The translations under genes were made by a program, and so were the position numbers. A DNA stretch of 64,000 nucleotides from Sutcliffiella tianshenii. Its GTDB lineage: Bacteria > Bacillota > Bacilli > Bacillales > Bacillaceae_I. Every line of letters begins with the position of its first letter. The first letter of the stretch is position 1. The stretch is taken from the NCBI RefSeq assembly GCF_016908565.1, contig NZ_JAFBED010000002.1:248001-312000 (forward strand), given 5' to 3'. Positions 1 through 8,008 of this stretch are shown piece by piece. Under the pieces are notes generated by a model, which was not told the DNA's origin, made no database searches, and worked only from the letters and a program-made list of their open reading frames with translations.

Positions 1-1
1 T

Positions 2-1573
2 AAGCGTCCACAAGACCTTGTGCCTCTATCCATGATGCAGGAAACATTCCGCAATGCATTGGTGGCGCCACAAGGAAACCAAGGCTATGGCATGACTCCT
101 ACTGATATCAACAAAGAAGTGGAAATTACGCTTGCTAACGGTGATAAAACAACAATGAAAACAGGATCGATTGCCATTGCATCCATCACTTCCTGTACAA
201 ATACTTCTAATCCATACGTATTGATTGCAGCAGGTCTTGTTGCGAAAAAAGCGGTGGAATTAGGATTGAAGGTTCCAAGCTTTGTAAAAACTTCCTTGGC
301 ACCTGGTTCGAAAGTAGTAACAGGCTATCTTCATGATTCCGGACTTCAACCTTACCTGAACGATCTTGGCTTTAACATCGTTGGTTATGGTTGTGCTACA
401 TGTATCGGTAACTCCGGTCCATTAGCGGATGAAATCGAAGAAGCAGTTGCGGAAAATGATCTTCTTGTCACTTCTGTACTTTCAGGTAACCGTAACTTTG
501 AAGGACGTATCCATCCACTTGTAAAAGGTAACTACCTTGCATCCCCACCACTTGTTGTGGCGTATGCACTTGCTGGAAATGTAGATGTAGATCTTCAAAA
601 CGACGTACTAGGAAAAGACAAAGACGGTAATGATGTATTCTTCAAGGACATCTGGCCATCCATGGACGAAGTGAAGGAAGTAGTAAAAGCTACTGTAACA
701 CCTGAACTGTTCCGTAGAGAATATGACAGAGTGTTTGATGACAATGAGCGTTGGAACCAAATCGAGACTTCCGATGAAGCATTATATTCATGGGATAATG
801 ATTCCACATACATCCAGAACCCGCCATTCTTTGAAGGGTTGACTCCGGAAGCTGGAACTGTAGAACCACTTTCCGGACTGCGTGTAGTTGGTAAATTTGC
901 GGATTCAGTGACAACTGACCACATCTCACCAGCAGGTTCCATCGGAAAAGATACGCCTGCAGGCAAATACCTGCAAGCGAACGGCGTTACTCCTCGTGAG
1001 TTCAACTCCTATGGTTCACGTCGTGGTAACCATGAAGTAATGATGCGCGGAACGTTTGCGAACATCCGTATCCGTAACCAAGTGGCGCCAGGAACAGAAG
1101 GCGGCTGGACGACTTACTGGCCGACTGGCGACGTTATGTCCATCTACGATGCTTGCATGAAGTACAAAGAGGACGGAACTGGCCTGATGGTCATCGCTGG
1201 TAAAGATTACGGTATGGGTAGCTCCCGTGACTGGGCAGCTAAAGGAACAAACCTACTTGGAATCAAGACTGTCATTGCGGAAAGCTTCGAAAGAATCCAC
1301 CGCAGCAACCTGGTTCTGATGGGAGTTCTGCCTTTACAGTTCAAAGACGGGGAAAATGCTGAGATCCTTGGGTTGACTGGTAAGGAAACATTTGAAGTGG
1401 CTGTTGATGAAACAGTAAAACCACGTGACTTTGTAAAAGTTACAGCGACTGACGAAGACGGCAACAAGAAAGAGTTTGACGCACTTGTTCGCTTCGACAG
1501 CGAAGTGGAAATCGATTACTACCGTCATGGCGGTATCCTAAGAATGGTATTGCGTGACAAGCTAAAAGCGTAA
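2..1573 (+). CDS. acnA: Aconitate hydratase, C-terminal part (5' end outside window)
   Basis: Aconitase (CitB in B. subtilis) interconverts citrate and isocitrate in the TCA cycle. The frame is open to the left edge, so only about 523 C-terminal residues are present. The [4Fe-4S] ligands are visible: one Cys in [11 protein letters not shown] and two in [13 protein letters not shown]. The C-terminal swivel domain carries [14 protein letters not shown], with the active-site serine and arginine. The IRP1/AcnA-type layout and the genes downstream match the B. subtilis citB locus. The apparent GTG at position 20 is internal, not the start. A strong terminator follows directly. Confidence 0.97.
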   Translation, partial: KRPQDLVPLSMMQETFRNALVAPQGNQGYGMTPTDINKEVEITLANGDKTTMKTGSIAIASITSCTNTSNPYVLIAAGLVAKKAVELGLKVPSFVKTSLAPGSKVVTGYLHDSGLQPYLNDLGFNIVGYGCATCIGNSGPLADEIEEAVAENDLLVTSVLSGNRNFEGRIHPLVKGNYLASPPLVVAYALAGNVDVDLQNDVLGKDKDGNDVFFKDIWPSMDEVKEVVKATVTPELFRREYDRVFDDNERWNQIETSDEALYSWDNDSTYIQNPPFFEGLTPEAGTVEPLSGLRVVGKFADSVTTDHISPAGSIGKDTPAGKYLQANGVTPREFNSYGSRRGNHEVMMRGTFANIRIRNQVAPGTEGGWTTYWPTGDVMSIYDACMKYKEDGTGLMVIAGKDYGMGSSRDWAAKGTNLLGIKTVIAESFERIHRSNLVLMGVLPLQFKDGENAEILGLTGKETFEVAVDETVKPRDFVKVTATDEDGNKKEFDALVRFDSEVEIDYYRHGGILRMVLRDKLKA

Positions 1574-1586
1574 TATCTAGCGAAAT

Positions 1587-1625
1587 GAAGCCGGTCCCTC
1601 TAGATGGAGGAGGCCGGCTTTTTTC
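1587..1625 (+). terminator. Rho-independent terminator of aconitase gene
   Basis: GC-rich inverted repeat AAGCCGG(TC)CCTC ... GAGG(A)GGCCGGCTT followed by a T run, 13 bases after the stop codon. Confidence 0.9.
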
Positions 1626-1712
1626 ATCATTTCATTTGTTATAAAATTGACACAACAAGTATAAATCGTACAGTCTGAATATGATTTAATAAAAGTAAAC
1701 GAGGTAAACAAG

Positions 1713-2117
1713 ATGGATGCAATCCAGTTTGGCCCGCTGCTACTGAAAAAATCAATCCTTGTCCTTCTTTTCTCCCTTCTTCTTGCATATTTATATATGG
1801 CCATTATTTATAAAAAACGGCCGGAGACATTGAAGATTATAGAACAGCACTTGATAAGTGCAGCCTTGTGGTGGATTTTATTGTTCAAATTTAGTATTCT
1901 TCTTTTTAGACCTTCCATCATCTGGACCAATCCTTTTGGGATAATATTTTTTACCGGAGGGACTAAAGGGATTTATCTGGCAAGCATCGTAGCGCTTTTC
2001 GTTTTTTATAGAAAAGCTTATCGTACAGGATTACATATGAGACAATTGACAGCAACAGTCATCGTAAGTGCCGCTATTGTGCTGGCGAGCTATTTTGGAA
2101 TGATGTACTTCATATAA
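1713..2117 (+). CDS. Small multi-pass membrane protein of unknown function
   Basis: This 134-residue protein is very hydrophobic, with about four predicted membrane segments (roughly residues 12-32, 48-66, 84-98, 113-133) and short charged loops such as YKKRPETLK. I do not recognise the family. The start ATG has a GAGGT ribosome binding site 8-9 bases upstream. It ends 14 bases before a membrane-anchored thioredoxin-like gene, so the two are probably co-transcribed. A role in membrane thiol redox chemistry or in anchoring the thioredoxin is only inferred from this pairing; no redox cysteines are present. Confidence 0.7.
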   Translation: MDAIQFGPLLLKKSILVLLFSLLLAYLYMAIIYKKRPETLKIIEQHLISAALWWILLFKFSILLFRPSIIWTNPFGIIFFTGGTKGIYLASIVALFVFYRKAYRTGLHMRQLTATVIVSAAIVLASYFGMMYFI

Positions 2118-2131
2118 AGGATGGAGATCTT

Positions 2132-2638
2132 GTGAAAAAAATAATTGCTATTGCCTTTTTGGTGGCTTTGAGTGGATATGCGATATTCCAGGTCTTTGCA
2201 GAAAAAGAGCCTGCAGTCGGGGTTAAAGAGGGAGAAATGGCGAGAGATTTCGAATTGACCACACTTGATGGCAAAACTGCCAAGCTTTCGGATTATAAGG
2301 GGAAAAAAGTAATCCTTAATTTCTGGGCTACTTGGTGTGGCCCATGCCGTGCGGAAATGCCTGAAATGCAAAAGTATTCCGAAGAGAACAAGGATGTGGA
2401 AATATTGGCAGTGAATCTTACCACTTCCGAGCCAGGGATAGATAATGTCCAAGAGTACGTAGAAGAGGGTGGGTACACATTCCCTATACTTCTCGATCAG
2501 GAAGAAATGTTCCGGTACTATGAGGTCCTGACTATGCCTACAACATTCTTTATCGATACAGAAGGCGTCATTTCCTATCGCCATCTGGGACCGATGACGT
2601 ATGAGTTAATGGAAGAGCAAGTGAAAAAGATGAACTGA
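2132..2638 (+). CDS. yneN: TlpA/ResA-family thiol-disulfide oxidoreductase (YneN-like)
   Basis: Membrane-anchored extracytoplasmic thioredoxin-like protein of 168 residues. An N-terminal signal anchor (residues 1-20) precedes a thioredoxin fold with the active site FWATWCGPCRAEMPEM near residue 70 and a cis-Pro loop (TMPTTFFID). ResA/StoA/YneN proteins reduce or exchange disulfides outside the membrane, for example in cytochrome c or spore cortex biogenesis; which role applies here is not shown. The start is GTG, supported by a GGATGGAG site 7 bases upstream. Location directly after aconitase matches yneN in B. subtilis. Confidence 0.85.
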   Translation: MKKIIAIAFLVALSGYAIFQVFAEKEPAVGVKEGEMARDFELTTLDGKTAKLSDYKGKKVILNFWATWCGPCRAEMPEMQKYSEENKDVEILAVNLTTSEPGIDNVQEYVEEGGYTFPILLDQEEMFRYYEVLTMPTTFFIDTEGVISYRHLGPMTYELMEEQVKKMN

Positions 2639-2645
2639 CAGTTAT

Positions 2646-2679
2646 AGAGGAGCCCATTTATTATGGTCTCCTCTTTTTT
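2646..2679 (+). terminator. Terminator after yneN-like gene
   Basis: GAGGAGCCC/GGTCTCCTC hairpin followed by TTTTTT. It overlaps the last bases of the convergent DUF1287 gene. Confidence 0.8.
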
Positions 2680-3373
2680 AATATTTCCACCTATAGTGTC
2701 CTGTGATGGGGGATTGATAGGAGGACAATTTCACCTCGGCTGCAAAGGGGTAGGTATTATGGATAATGTACGGAGTGCCATCCTTTGCTCTTCTGTCAGA
2801 TACTATCCCTACATGATCATATTCCCCTCCTAGGAATACAACAATGTCCCCTGGCTGCCAAGATTTAAGATTTTCCACATCGTGTGGGATCAATTCCGTT
2901 GTCAGGGATTCTGCAAACCGTTTAAAAAAGACATCCTGATTCGGCACTCTCCTGAAGTCGATATTTGGATCAGGGTTTCCTTCGACACGTGGATAAAGCT
3001 TTACGTTCTGTGCTATATCCTTATCCATCAAGTCCTTCAGATTGATGTCTGCTCCATGGAATCCACGCCATATTACATCAGTACAGACGCCTTCTTCCTC
3101 GGGTGGATATCCACCATCATAATAAGTACTCTTGTAAGAGGTGCGACGTTCCACTTCGCCGCGTGCTGTTTGAACTATATCGAGGGGATCTGGAGTATCA
3201 TTTCCGTTGTTATCCTTTTTTGAAAAATCTGAAGGAACCTCAACCGTTCGACTAAAAGGATTCCCCACATGAATTCCAATATGATCGAGTATCAATCCAT
3301 CCCTGAAAAAGAAAAGAAATGAAAGTATCCCTATTAATGATACCGAAAAAAATGTAATCAGTTTTTTCTTCAC
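2678..3373 (-). CDS. DUF1287 family membrane-anchored protein (NlpC/P60-like fold)
   Basis: 231-residue protein with an N-terminal signal anchor (about residues 4-24) and an extracellular DUF1287 domain. Diagnostic stretches are ARGEVERRTSY near residue 70, GVCTDVIWRGFH with the candidate catalytic cysteine near residue 97, QPGDIVVF and DHVGIVSD, which supply the histidine. DUF1287 belongs to the papain-like NlpC/P60/CHAP superfamily, often peptidoglycan amidases or peptidases, but no substrate is established for this branch. The start is GTG with AGGGGTG upstream. It is monocistronic, convergent with yneN. Confidence 0.85.
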   Translation of the reverse strand: MKKKLITFFSVSLIGILSFLFFFRDGLILDHIGIHVGNPFSRTVEVPSDFSKKDNNGNDTPDPLDIVQTARGEVERRTSYKSTYYDGGYPPEEEGVCTDVIWRGFHGADINLKDLMDKDIAQNVKLYPRVEGNPDPNIDFRRVPNQDVFFKRFAESLTTELIPHDVENLKSWQPGDIVVFLGGEYDHVGIVSDRRAKDGTPYIIHNTYPFAAEVKLSSYQSPITGHYRWKY

Positions 3374-3407
3374 GGCTTCACCCCTGATAACTCTTTTTCT
3401 CCATATT

Positions 3408-3881
3408 TTAACACGATTCTATATTTTGCTGCTTTAAAAATGCCTCTATCTGCTTGATGTGATGATCATCATGCTCCACAAACATCTCCAAGAATTTTTC
3501 CGGAGTAAAGATTCTTTTTCCTTTTCCAATTGTAAATGACGTATCAACTGGAATTTCGCTTAGATTTTGTAAAAGTAGTTCCCGGGTCAGGGTAAATTCG
3601 GCTATCAGCTCTTTAGTGGTAGAAAATTCAACAATATGCAACATGGCTTTTTCATTATAAGCATCATGATCTGGAAATTCAGGTAGTGAAGCACCTTCTG
3701 ACATTTGTGGAACCATGACATCCAATAAGAATTTGTCCCAGTGATAGATGTGTCCGATAATTTCCCGGATGCTCCATTTGCTTTGCTCGGTTTCTTTGGT
3801 CAATCTTTCTTCGGGTAAAGTAAGTAGCGATTGAAAGTAATTTTTATTCTGCTCGTATTTTTTCATGCTCATGTTATCCAT
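3408..3881 (-). CDS. DinB-family metal-binding four-helix protein
   Basis: 157-residue DinB/YfiT-like protein. The family's metal-binding histidines are visible as GHIYHWDK near residue 45 and EHDDHHIKQIEAF near residue 140. DinB-like proteins are Zn- or Ni-binding four-helix bundles, some of which are bacillithiol transferases or hydrolases; the substrate here is unknown. The start ATG has GAAAGGATG 7 bases upstream. It lies 34 bases upstream of the DUF1287 gene on the same strand, so the two may be co-transcribed. Confidence 0.85.
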   Translation of the reverse strand: MDNMSMKKYEQNKNYFQSLLTLPEERLTKETEQSKWSIREIIGHIYHWDKFLLDVMVPQMSEGASLPEFPDHDAYNEKAMLHIVEFSTTKELIAEFTLTRELLLQNLSEIPVDTSFTIGKGKRIFTPEKFLEMFVEHDDHHIKQIEAFLKQQNIESC

Positions 3882-3971
3882 CGTATTACATCCTTTCGAA
3901 ATTTTCTCACTTCTTAACTATACCGCATGTAATGGGAACGCACAAGAACGTATATTCGCATCCCGTTATTG

Positions 3972-4079
3972 GTGCTATCTACCAGTTTCTTAATCGATAA
4001 AAAAGGTTATATCCTGATTAACTGGCACAATTATCCCCATAAAGATGAAATTACTCCTGAAATGACCTCTGAAGCTTGA
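3972..4079 (+). pseudogene. Possible fragment of a TlpA/peroxiredoxin-like gene
   Basis: One frame reads STSFLIDKKGYILINW and continues to a TGA at 4077-4079. The STSFLIDKKG part resembles the cis-Pro strand (PTTFLIDKDG) of TlpA/redoxin proteins. There is no active-site CxxC, no start codon with a ribosome binding site, and a stop lies just upstream near 3930. It could be a decayed paralogue of the nearby thioredoxin or a chance reading. Confidence 0.25.
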
Positions 4080-4168
4080 AAAATTACACAATTTGTCGGA
4101 AAGTTATCATAATTTTAAAGAATTTTGGACATTAATACTATTACAATAATAAGTAAGAGGGTGAAATG

Positions 4169-4300
4169 ATGAGAAGGATCCGTAAACGTTCTTTTGAAGA
4201 GCTTGTTCTGGAAAATAAGCAGCTGCTTTTAAAAGATGAGGAAGCTCTTCGGAAAATTGAAGACCGTCTGGAAGAGAAGATGTTGAATAAGGCCGAATAA
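4169..4300 (+). CDS. FbpB-family small basic protein
   Basis: A 43-residue protein beginning MRRIRKRSFEELVLENKQ and ending in a charged helix (RKIEDRLEEKM). This matches the small basic FbpB-like family; in B. subtilis FbpB works with the FsrA small RNA in the iron-sparing response. ATG 4169 is preferred over the in-frame ATG at 4166 because the AGGGTG site then lies 5 bases away. I see no convincing Fur box upstream, so iron regulation is not supported here and the protein may be a family member with another role. Confidence 0.75.
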   Translation: MRRIRKRSFEELVLENKQLLLKDEEALRKIEDRLEEKMLNKAE

Positions 4301-4325
4301 CTTTCAAATATTTCTTGTTATGAAA

Positions 4326-4367
4326 ATCCCTCCACTTTGAGATAGTAAAAGTAGGAGGGATGTTTTT
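4326..4367 (+). promoter_or_regulatory. Hairpin ending in T run that encloses the sspN ribosome binding site
   Basis: ATCCCTCCACTTT (4326-4338) pairs with AAAGTAGGAGGGAT (4348-4361) with one bulged base, followed by GTTTTT and then the sspN ATG at 4368. It looks like a terminator for the upstream small gene, but its 3' arm contains the AGGAGGG Shine-Dalgarno of sspN. Transcripts started upstream would stop or hide the site. Confidence 0.55.
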
Positions 4368-4511
4368 ATGAGTAATCCAAAAGGAAGCAGAAAGCATTTT
4401 ATGCCAAACCATATTGGTACACAACCGCAGGAAGCGGGAGGAAATAAGGGTAAGCAGATGCAGGATACTTCAGGCAAGCATGCTCAAGTCATTCAAACAA
4501 AAGGCGAATAG
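4368..4511 (+). CDS. sspN: Small acid-soluble spore protein SspN
   Basis: A 47-residue protein with the SspN pattern: [19 protein letters not shown] near the N-terminus and a C-terminal [15 protein letters not shown], closely matching the known DTSG...MQTKGE ending. SspN is a minor spore-core protein made in the forespore under sigma-G in B. subtilis. The AGGAGGGA site is 8 bases before the ATG but sits in a hairpin (see 4326-4367). sspN is followed by tlp in B. subtilis, as here. Confidence 0.92.
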   Translation: MSNPKGSRKHFMPNHIGTQPQEAGGNKGKQMQDTSGKHAQVIQTKGE

Positions 4512-4600
4512 TTTAACCAACATTTTCAAGTTTGTAAAACGCTTTATCAGCCCAAACTAATGGTTGTAGTATATCTTCATGATTAGGGAGGCGTTACGTT

Positions 4601-4843
4601 ATGGCAGAAAACAGACAACACCGTGCAAACCCGGACGATCGCAGTGACAATGTAGAGAAGCTACAAAGCATGGTCCAGAACACAATTGAAAATATCGAAG
4701 AAGCTCAGGAATCCATGCAGTTTGCCGGACCAGAGGAAAGAGAGCAGATCGAGGCAAAAAATCATCGTCGTGAAGAAAGCATCGCAGCGTTCCGTTCCGA
4801 AATAAAGGACGAAGCTGGCTCTCGTGAAAACGGCTTTCAGTAA
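4601..4843 (+). CDS. tlp: Small acid-soluble spore protein Tlp
   Basis: 80-residue Tlp (thioredoxin-like by name only; there is no CxxC). It starts [20 protein letters not shown], which is the conserved Tlp opening, and continues as a glutamate-rich helix ([15 protein letters not shown]). It is a spore-core protein of the forespore. A GGGAGG site precedes the ATG. In B. subtilis it is co-transcribed with sspN; here a gap of 89 bases separates the two with no visible terminator. Confidence 0.95.
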   Translation: MAENRQHRANPDDRSDNVEKLQSMVQNTIENIEEAQESMQFAGPEEREQIEAKNHRREESIAAFRSEIKDEAGSRENGFQ

Positions 4844-4854
4844 ACAATAGGACA

Positions 4855-4887
4855 AAAGGTGGGCATTTAACAATGCTCATCTTTTTT
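4855..4887 (+). terminator. Terminator after tlp
   Basis: AAGGTGGGCATT/AATGCTCATCTT hairpin followed by TTTTTT. Confidence 0.85.
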
Positions 4888-4953
4888 AATGTGGAAAAAT
4901 ATTCATTTATGGTATCATAATAAGATACTTTCTAAGCAAATGGGGGAAAGAGG

Positions 4954-5379
4954 ATGTTAGTATCAACAAAAGAAATAGAAGTAAGATACGCAGAAACGGA
5001 TCAGATGGGTGTGGTCTATCATGCCAACTATCTAGTATGGATGGAGCTAGGCAGGACGCAGCTCATCAAAGATCTTGGATTCTCCTATGCCCAAATGGAG
5101 CAGGACGGGGTCATTTCGCCTGTCATCGATATAAATGTCACCTACAAAAAACCGCTTCGCTATGGGGAAGTGGCGACTATTCAGACATGGATTGAAACTT
5201 ATGATGGATTTAGGGTTGTCTATGGATATAAAGTGTTGACCCCGGATGAAGAGATCGCTCTTATCGGCAGCTCGTCACATGTTTGCGTGAAAAAGGAAAA
5301 CTTCAAGCCGATCATTATCCGTAAAAAATATCCAGAGTGGCATCAAGCTTACGAGGATGCGAAAAAGCAAGGAGAGTAA
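4954..5379 (+). CDS. yneP: Acyl-CoA thioesterase, YbgC/4HBT hot-dog family (YneP)
   Basis: 141-residue single hot-dog-fold protein. The 4-hydroxybenzoyl-CoA thioesterase-type signature is YAETDQMGVVYHANYLVWME near residue 10, with the catalytic Asp in ETDQMG. It should hydrolyse short or medium acyl-CoA thioesters in the cytosol; the true substrate is not known. A GGGGGAAAGAGG site precedes the ATG. It is followed by yneQ after 5 bases, as in B. subtilis, so they form an operon. Confidence 0.92.
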   Translation: MLVSTKEIEVRYAETDQMGVVYHANYLVWMELGRTQLIKDLGFSYAQMEQDGVISPVIDINVTYKKPLRYGEVATIQTWIETYDGFRVVYGYKVLTPDEEIALIGSSSHVCVKKENFKPIIIRKKYPEWHQAYEDAKKQGE

Positions 5380-5384
5380 AAACA

Positions 5385-5696
5385 ATGGCCTTCGGGATAG
5401 CTCGGGAAGAACTTAAAAGGTGGAAGGAGCAAGTCTCCAAGGGGAAGATAGCATTTATTACCCATTACTGGATCCACCCGCGATTTGAGGGCATCAACAC
5501 CGTGACGAAAGCGGGCTGCAGTGATGTGGAAAAGCTGATAGCATGGGGTCATTCATACGGCCTGAAAAAAGAGTGGATACATAATCGGGAAAAGTACCCT
5601 CATTTTGATCTGATTGGCGACAAACAGCTCGAGATTTTGATCTGTGAAAACCAGTTGCAGCAGATAGAGCGTTTTTTTCCAAAAGAAAAGAATTAG
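5385..5696 (+). CDS. yneQ: Conserved hypothetical protein YneQ
   Basis: 103-residue cytosolic protein recognisable as YneQ from MAFGIAREELKRWKEQV, AFITHYWIHPRF, TVTKAGCSDVEKLI and the YPHFDLIGDKQLEIL ending. Its function is unknown. The ATG at 5385 is preferred because AAGGAGAG lies 8-9 bases upstream; an upstream in-frame start at 5337 would overlap yneP and lacks a site. A terminator shared with the convergent yneR follows. Confidence 0.9.
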   Translation: MAFGIAREELKRWKEQVSKGKIAFITHYWIHPRFEGINTVTKAGCSDVEKLIAWGHSYGLKKEWIHNREKYPHFDLIGDKQLEILICENQLQQIERFFPKEKN

Positions 5697-5725
5697 GATA
5701 ATGTGCATCCTAATTCTTTATTTTC
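5688..5725. terminator. Bidirectional terminator between yneQ and yneR
   Basis: AAGAATTAGGAT/ATCCTAATTCTT perfect 12-base stem with a 7-base loop, T-rich on the plus side and inside the 3' ends of both convergent genes. Confidence 0.8.
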
Positions 5726-6011
5726 ATTCATAACCGAATATCGGCTCGTTCAGCTCTTCATCCATCGTTATGTGAAGGTCATGGCCATCAAAGTACCATT
5801 CGTCCTTTTCTTCTACAAAGAATATGAGGCCATCCTGTTCCACGCTTGCAGCAGGCTGGTCTGGACTTTCCTGGACTATTCCGAGTGAAAATCCTTTTTG
5901 AACGGTGCTGCACCCTCCATAACGGATATGAAAGCGGATATGATCGCCGCTTTTAAGTTCAAGTTCATTTTTATACCAGTCTATCGCTGATTGAGACATT
6001 GTCATTTTCAT
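5724..6011 (-). CDS. yneR: HesB/IscA-like protein YneR
   Basis: 95-residue HesB-like protein: starts MTMSQSAIDWYKNEL, with HIRFHIRYGGCS and a C-terminal DGHDLHITMDEELNEP. HesB/IscA relatives carry Fe-S clusters through conserved cysteines, but YneR-type proteins keep only one (GGCS), so cluster transfer is uncertain. A GAGTTGCTC region lies upstream of the ATG. It is convergent with yneP-yneQ. In B. subtilis yneR is next to plsY; here about 8.5 kb of other genes intervene. Confidence 0.85.
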   Translation of the reverse strand: MKMTMSQSAIDWYKNELELKSGDHIRFHIRYGGCSTVQKGFSLGIVQESPDQPAASVEQDGLIFFVEEKDEWYFDGHDLHITMDEELNEPIFGYE

Positions 6012-6158
6012 AAGAGCAACTCCTTATTAATCGTATGCATGAATTTTTTTATGGCGCTGGAGTTTCCATTTGAAAAAATACATGTTCTTTATGTACTTTC
6101 TTATTATAACTAATTTCCACAAGATGAACCAAACGAAACCACTCAAGGGGGAAAATCG

Positions 6159-6668
6159 ATGGAGCTGCCATACACGATATGCTTTATAAAAAGGGAAGAT
6201 TCCATTCTCCTGCTTTTTAGAAACAAAGCACCGAATAAGGGTAAATGGAATGGCGTCGGAGGTAAAATTGAAAAAGATGAAACACCATATCAAGCCGTTT
6301 ACCGTGAAACGCTGGAAGAGACAGGTTTGCTGATCAAGGATCTGACTTTCAGGGGAATTGTATCATGGAATAACAGAGGCGGGATGTATGTTTTTACCGG
6401 AACAAAGATAGAAGGCACCCTGCTTGAAGGTCCTGAAGGCAGATTGGAATGGAAGAAGCTCGATTGGATCAAAACTTCCGATCAAGTGGTAAGCAATATG
6501 TCTATCTTTTTGCCTGAAGTATTAGGAGCGGAACCACCAAAAGAGCATGCATTCACCTATTCGGTTGATGGTAAAATAATGGATTATAATTTGAAGCAGC
6601 TATCATCTTCAATCATTCAATCAGCACAAAAGGAAACAAGCTTCGATTCAGTTGGTTCTGCAAATTAA
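6159..6668 (+). CDS. Nudix hydrolase, MutT/8-oxo-dGTP diphosphatase-like
   Basis: 169-residue protein with a complete Nudix box near residues 35-57: GGKIEKDETPYQAVYRETLE followed by ETGL, matching GX5EX7REUXEEXGU. The opening ELPYTICFIKREDSILLLFR and NKGKWNGVGGK resemble the YtkD/MutT-type 8-oxo-dGTPases that clean the nucleotide pool, but substrate cannot be told from sequence. A GGGGG site precedes the ATG. It is first in a run of small Nudix and GNAT genes read rightward. Confidence 0.88.
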   Translation: MELPYTICFIKREDSILLLFRNKAPNKGKWNGVGGKIEKDETPYQAVYRETLEETGLLIKDLTFRGIVSWNNRGGMYVFTGTKIEGTLLEGPEGRLEWKKLDWIKTSDQVVSNMSIFLPEVLGAEPPKEHAFTYSVDGKIMDYNLKQLSSSIIQSAQKETSFDSVGSAN

Positions 6669-6722
6669 AGGGGAAAATCTGGAATCAGTTTTTTCATAAT
6701 TCCAAATATGGAGGGTTGTAAA

Positions 6723-7130
6723 GTGAAAAGAGTGGACGTGGCGTATGTGATCCTCCTTAGTGAGAACAAGGAGAAAATACTGATGGTGAAGAATAAAGGA
6801 ACAAAGGGATCCTATTACACCTTACCAGGCGGGGCAGTGGAGCCCGGGGAAACCTTGGAGGAAGCAGCAAGTAGGGAAGCAAGGGAAGAAACGGGTCTGA
6901 TTGTAGAGACGAAAGGGCTTGCAGGGGTTTCTGAGGGATTTTTTGAGGAAAGGGGCCATCATGCTGTATTCTTCTATTTTCATGCAGAGAAAAAAAGCGG
7001 GGAAATCGGGATATCTTTTCCGGATGAAATAGAAGAAGTCGTATGGATGGATTGTGCACAAGCGAAAGAATACATAGGTATTCCGAGTATTGATGGAAGC
7101 ATACCATACAGCTTTCAAGGAGTAAAATAG
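6723..7130 (+). CDS. Nudix hydrolase
   Basis: 135-residue Nudix protein. The Nudix box is intact: PGGAVEPGETLEEAASREAR, then EETGL. I take the GTG at 6723 as start because GGAGGG lies 7 bases upstream; the ATG at 6708 has no site. Its substrate is unknown. The next gene, a GNAT acetyltransferase, starts 26 bases downstream, so an operon is likely. Confidence 0.87.
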   Translation: MKRVDVAYVILLSENKEKILMVKNKGTKGSYYTLPGGAVEPGETLEEAASREAREETGLIVETKGLAGVSEGFFEERGHHAVFFYFHAEKKSGEIGISFPDEIEEVVWMDCAQAKEYIGIPSIDGSIPYSFQGVK

Positions 7131-7156
7131 ATAGTTTACAAGGAGAGGGAGTACAA

Positions 7157-7594
7157 ATGACCATTAAAAGAGTAAGGTTGGATCATCTAAAGGAAGCGGC
7201 ACATCTTTTCAATCTTTATCGAGTATATTATGACCAAAAATCAGATATGGAAGGCGCGGTCAACTTTCTGCGCGAAAGGATTTCCAATGAGGAATCTGTC
7301 ATTTTTCTGGCTTATGAACAGGAGCAGGCAGTTGGTTTTACCCAATTGTATCCGACCTTTTCGTCTGTCCAAATGAAACGGACATGGGTGTTGAACGATC
7401 TGTTTGTCCAAGAGGAATATCGTGGACATGGTTATGGAGAACAATTGGTGAGGCAGGCCATCGAGTTTGCAGATAGCAGGGATGCAGCAGGGGTGCTTCT
7501 TGAAACGATGCCAGATAACGTGAACGCACAGCGACTCTATGAAAAAATAGGCTTCAAAAAGGAAGAGAATTATTATTATTTTTATAAGATTTAA
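7157..7594 (+). CDS. GNAT family N-acetyltransferase
   Basis: 145-residue GNAT protein. Motif A (acetyl-CoA pyrophosphate loop) is VQEEYRGHGYGEQLVRQA near residue 90, followed by NVNAQRLYEKIGFKKEE (motif B). The acceptor substrate is unknown. AAGGAGAGGG precedes the ATG. It sits between a Nudix hydrolase and a SnoaL-like protein in a tightly spaced rightward cluster. Confidence 0.88.
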   Translation: MTIKRVRLDHLKEAAHLFNLYRVYYDQKSDMEGAVNFLRERISNEESVIFLAYEQEQAVGFTQLYPTFSSVQMKRTWVLNDLFVQEEYRGHGYGEQLVRQAIEFADSRDAAGVLLETMPDNVNAQRLYEKIGFKKEENYYYFYKI

Positions 7595-7630
7595 GAATAC
7601 TAGATTATAAATAAAGGATGGTGAAGGTTG

Positions 7631-8005
7631 ATGTTTATCAAGGATGTTGTGGAAGAATATTTTTCTGCTTGGGATAGGGCATTCATTACAAAGGACCCTT
7701 CTGAAATAAAAAGTTTCATGTCAGAGAAGTTTGTTGGGTACTGGGCGCACTCAGGTTTGGATAGGCCACAAGAGTATGATTATCATTATGATCTTGTATC
7801 GGTATTGAATCAGTACCAGGATGCAACGAAGAATTTTAAGGTTGAATCCATCTCCCCCCGAAAAAATGGACAAGAATATATCGTCATGGGATGTGAAACA
7901 GCAGTGATAAGCGGAGCGGAATACCCTGCAAAATGCATGTTCATCTGGAGGGAAGAGAATCATGAGTGGAAATTGATCCGCGAGTACATAGAATTGGAGC
8001 GTTAG
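7631..8005 (+). CDS. SnoaL/NTF2-like (DUF4440-type) small protein
   Basis: 124-residue protein with the NTF2-like fold pattern: an N-terminal helix VVEEYFSAWDRAF, then KFVGYWAHSG, and C-terminal strands CMFIWREENHEWKLIREY. Such proteins bind small hydrophobic ligands or act as ketosteroid-isomerase-like enzymes; no function can be named. The ATG at 7631 follows a GGATGGTGAAGG region. It ends 3 bases before the next acetyltransferase gene, indicating co-translation. Confidence 0.7.
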   Translation: MFIKDVVEEYFSAWDRAFITKDPSEIKSFMSEKFVGYWAHSGLDRPQEYDYHYDLVSVLNQYQDATKNFKVESISPRKNGQEYIVMGCETAVISGAEYPAKCMFIWREENHEWKLIREYIELER

Positions 8006-8008
8006 GGA

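Noticed and set aside
4090-4165. Fur box upstream of the FbpB-like gene
   Set aside because: GTTATCATAATTTT and nearby AT-rich strings do not fit the 7-1-7 TGATAATnATTATCA pattern.
5337-5384. Upstream extension of yneQ
   Set aside because: It lies inside yneP and lacks a ribosome site, whereas ATG 5385 has AAGGAGAG and gives the conserved YneQ N-terminus.
6757-7164. 135-codon antisense frame across the second Nudix gene
   Set aside because: Pro/Leu-rich shadow of an intact Nudix gene; no start signal.
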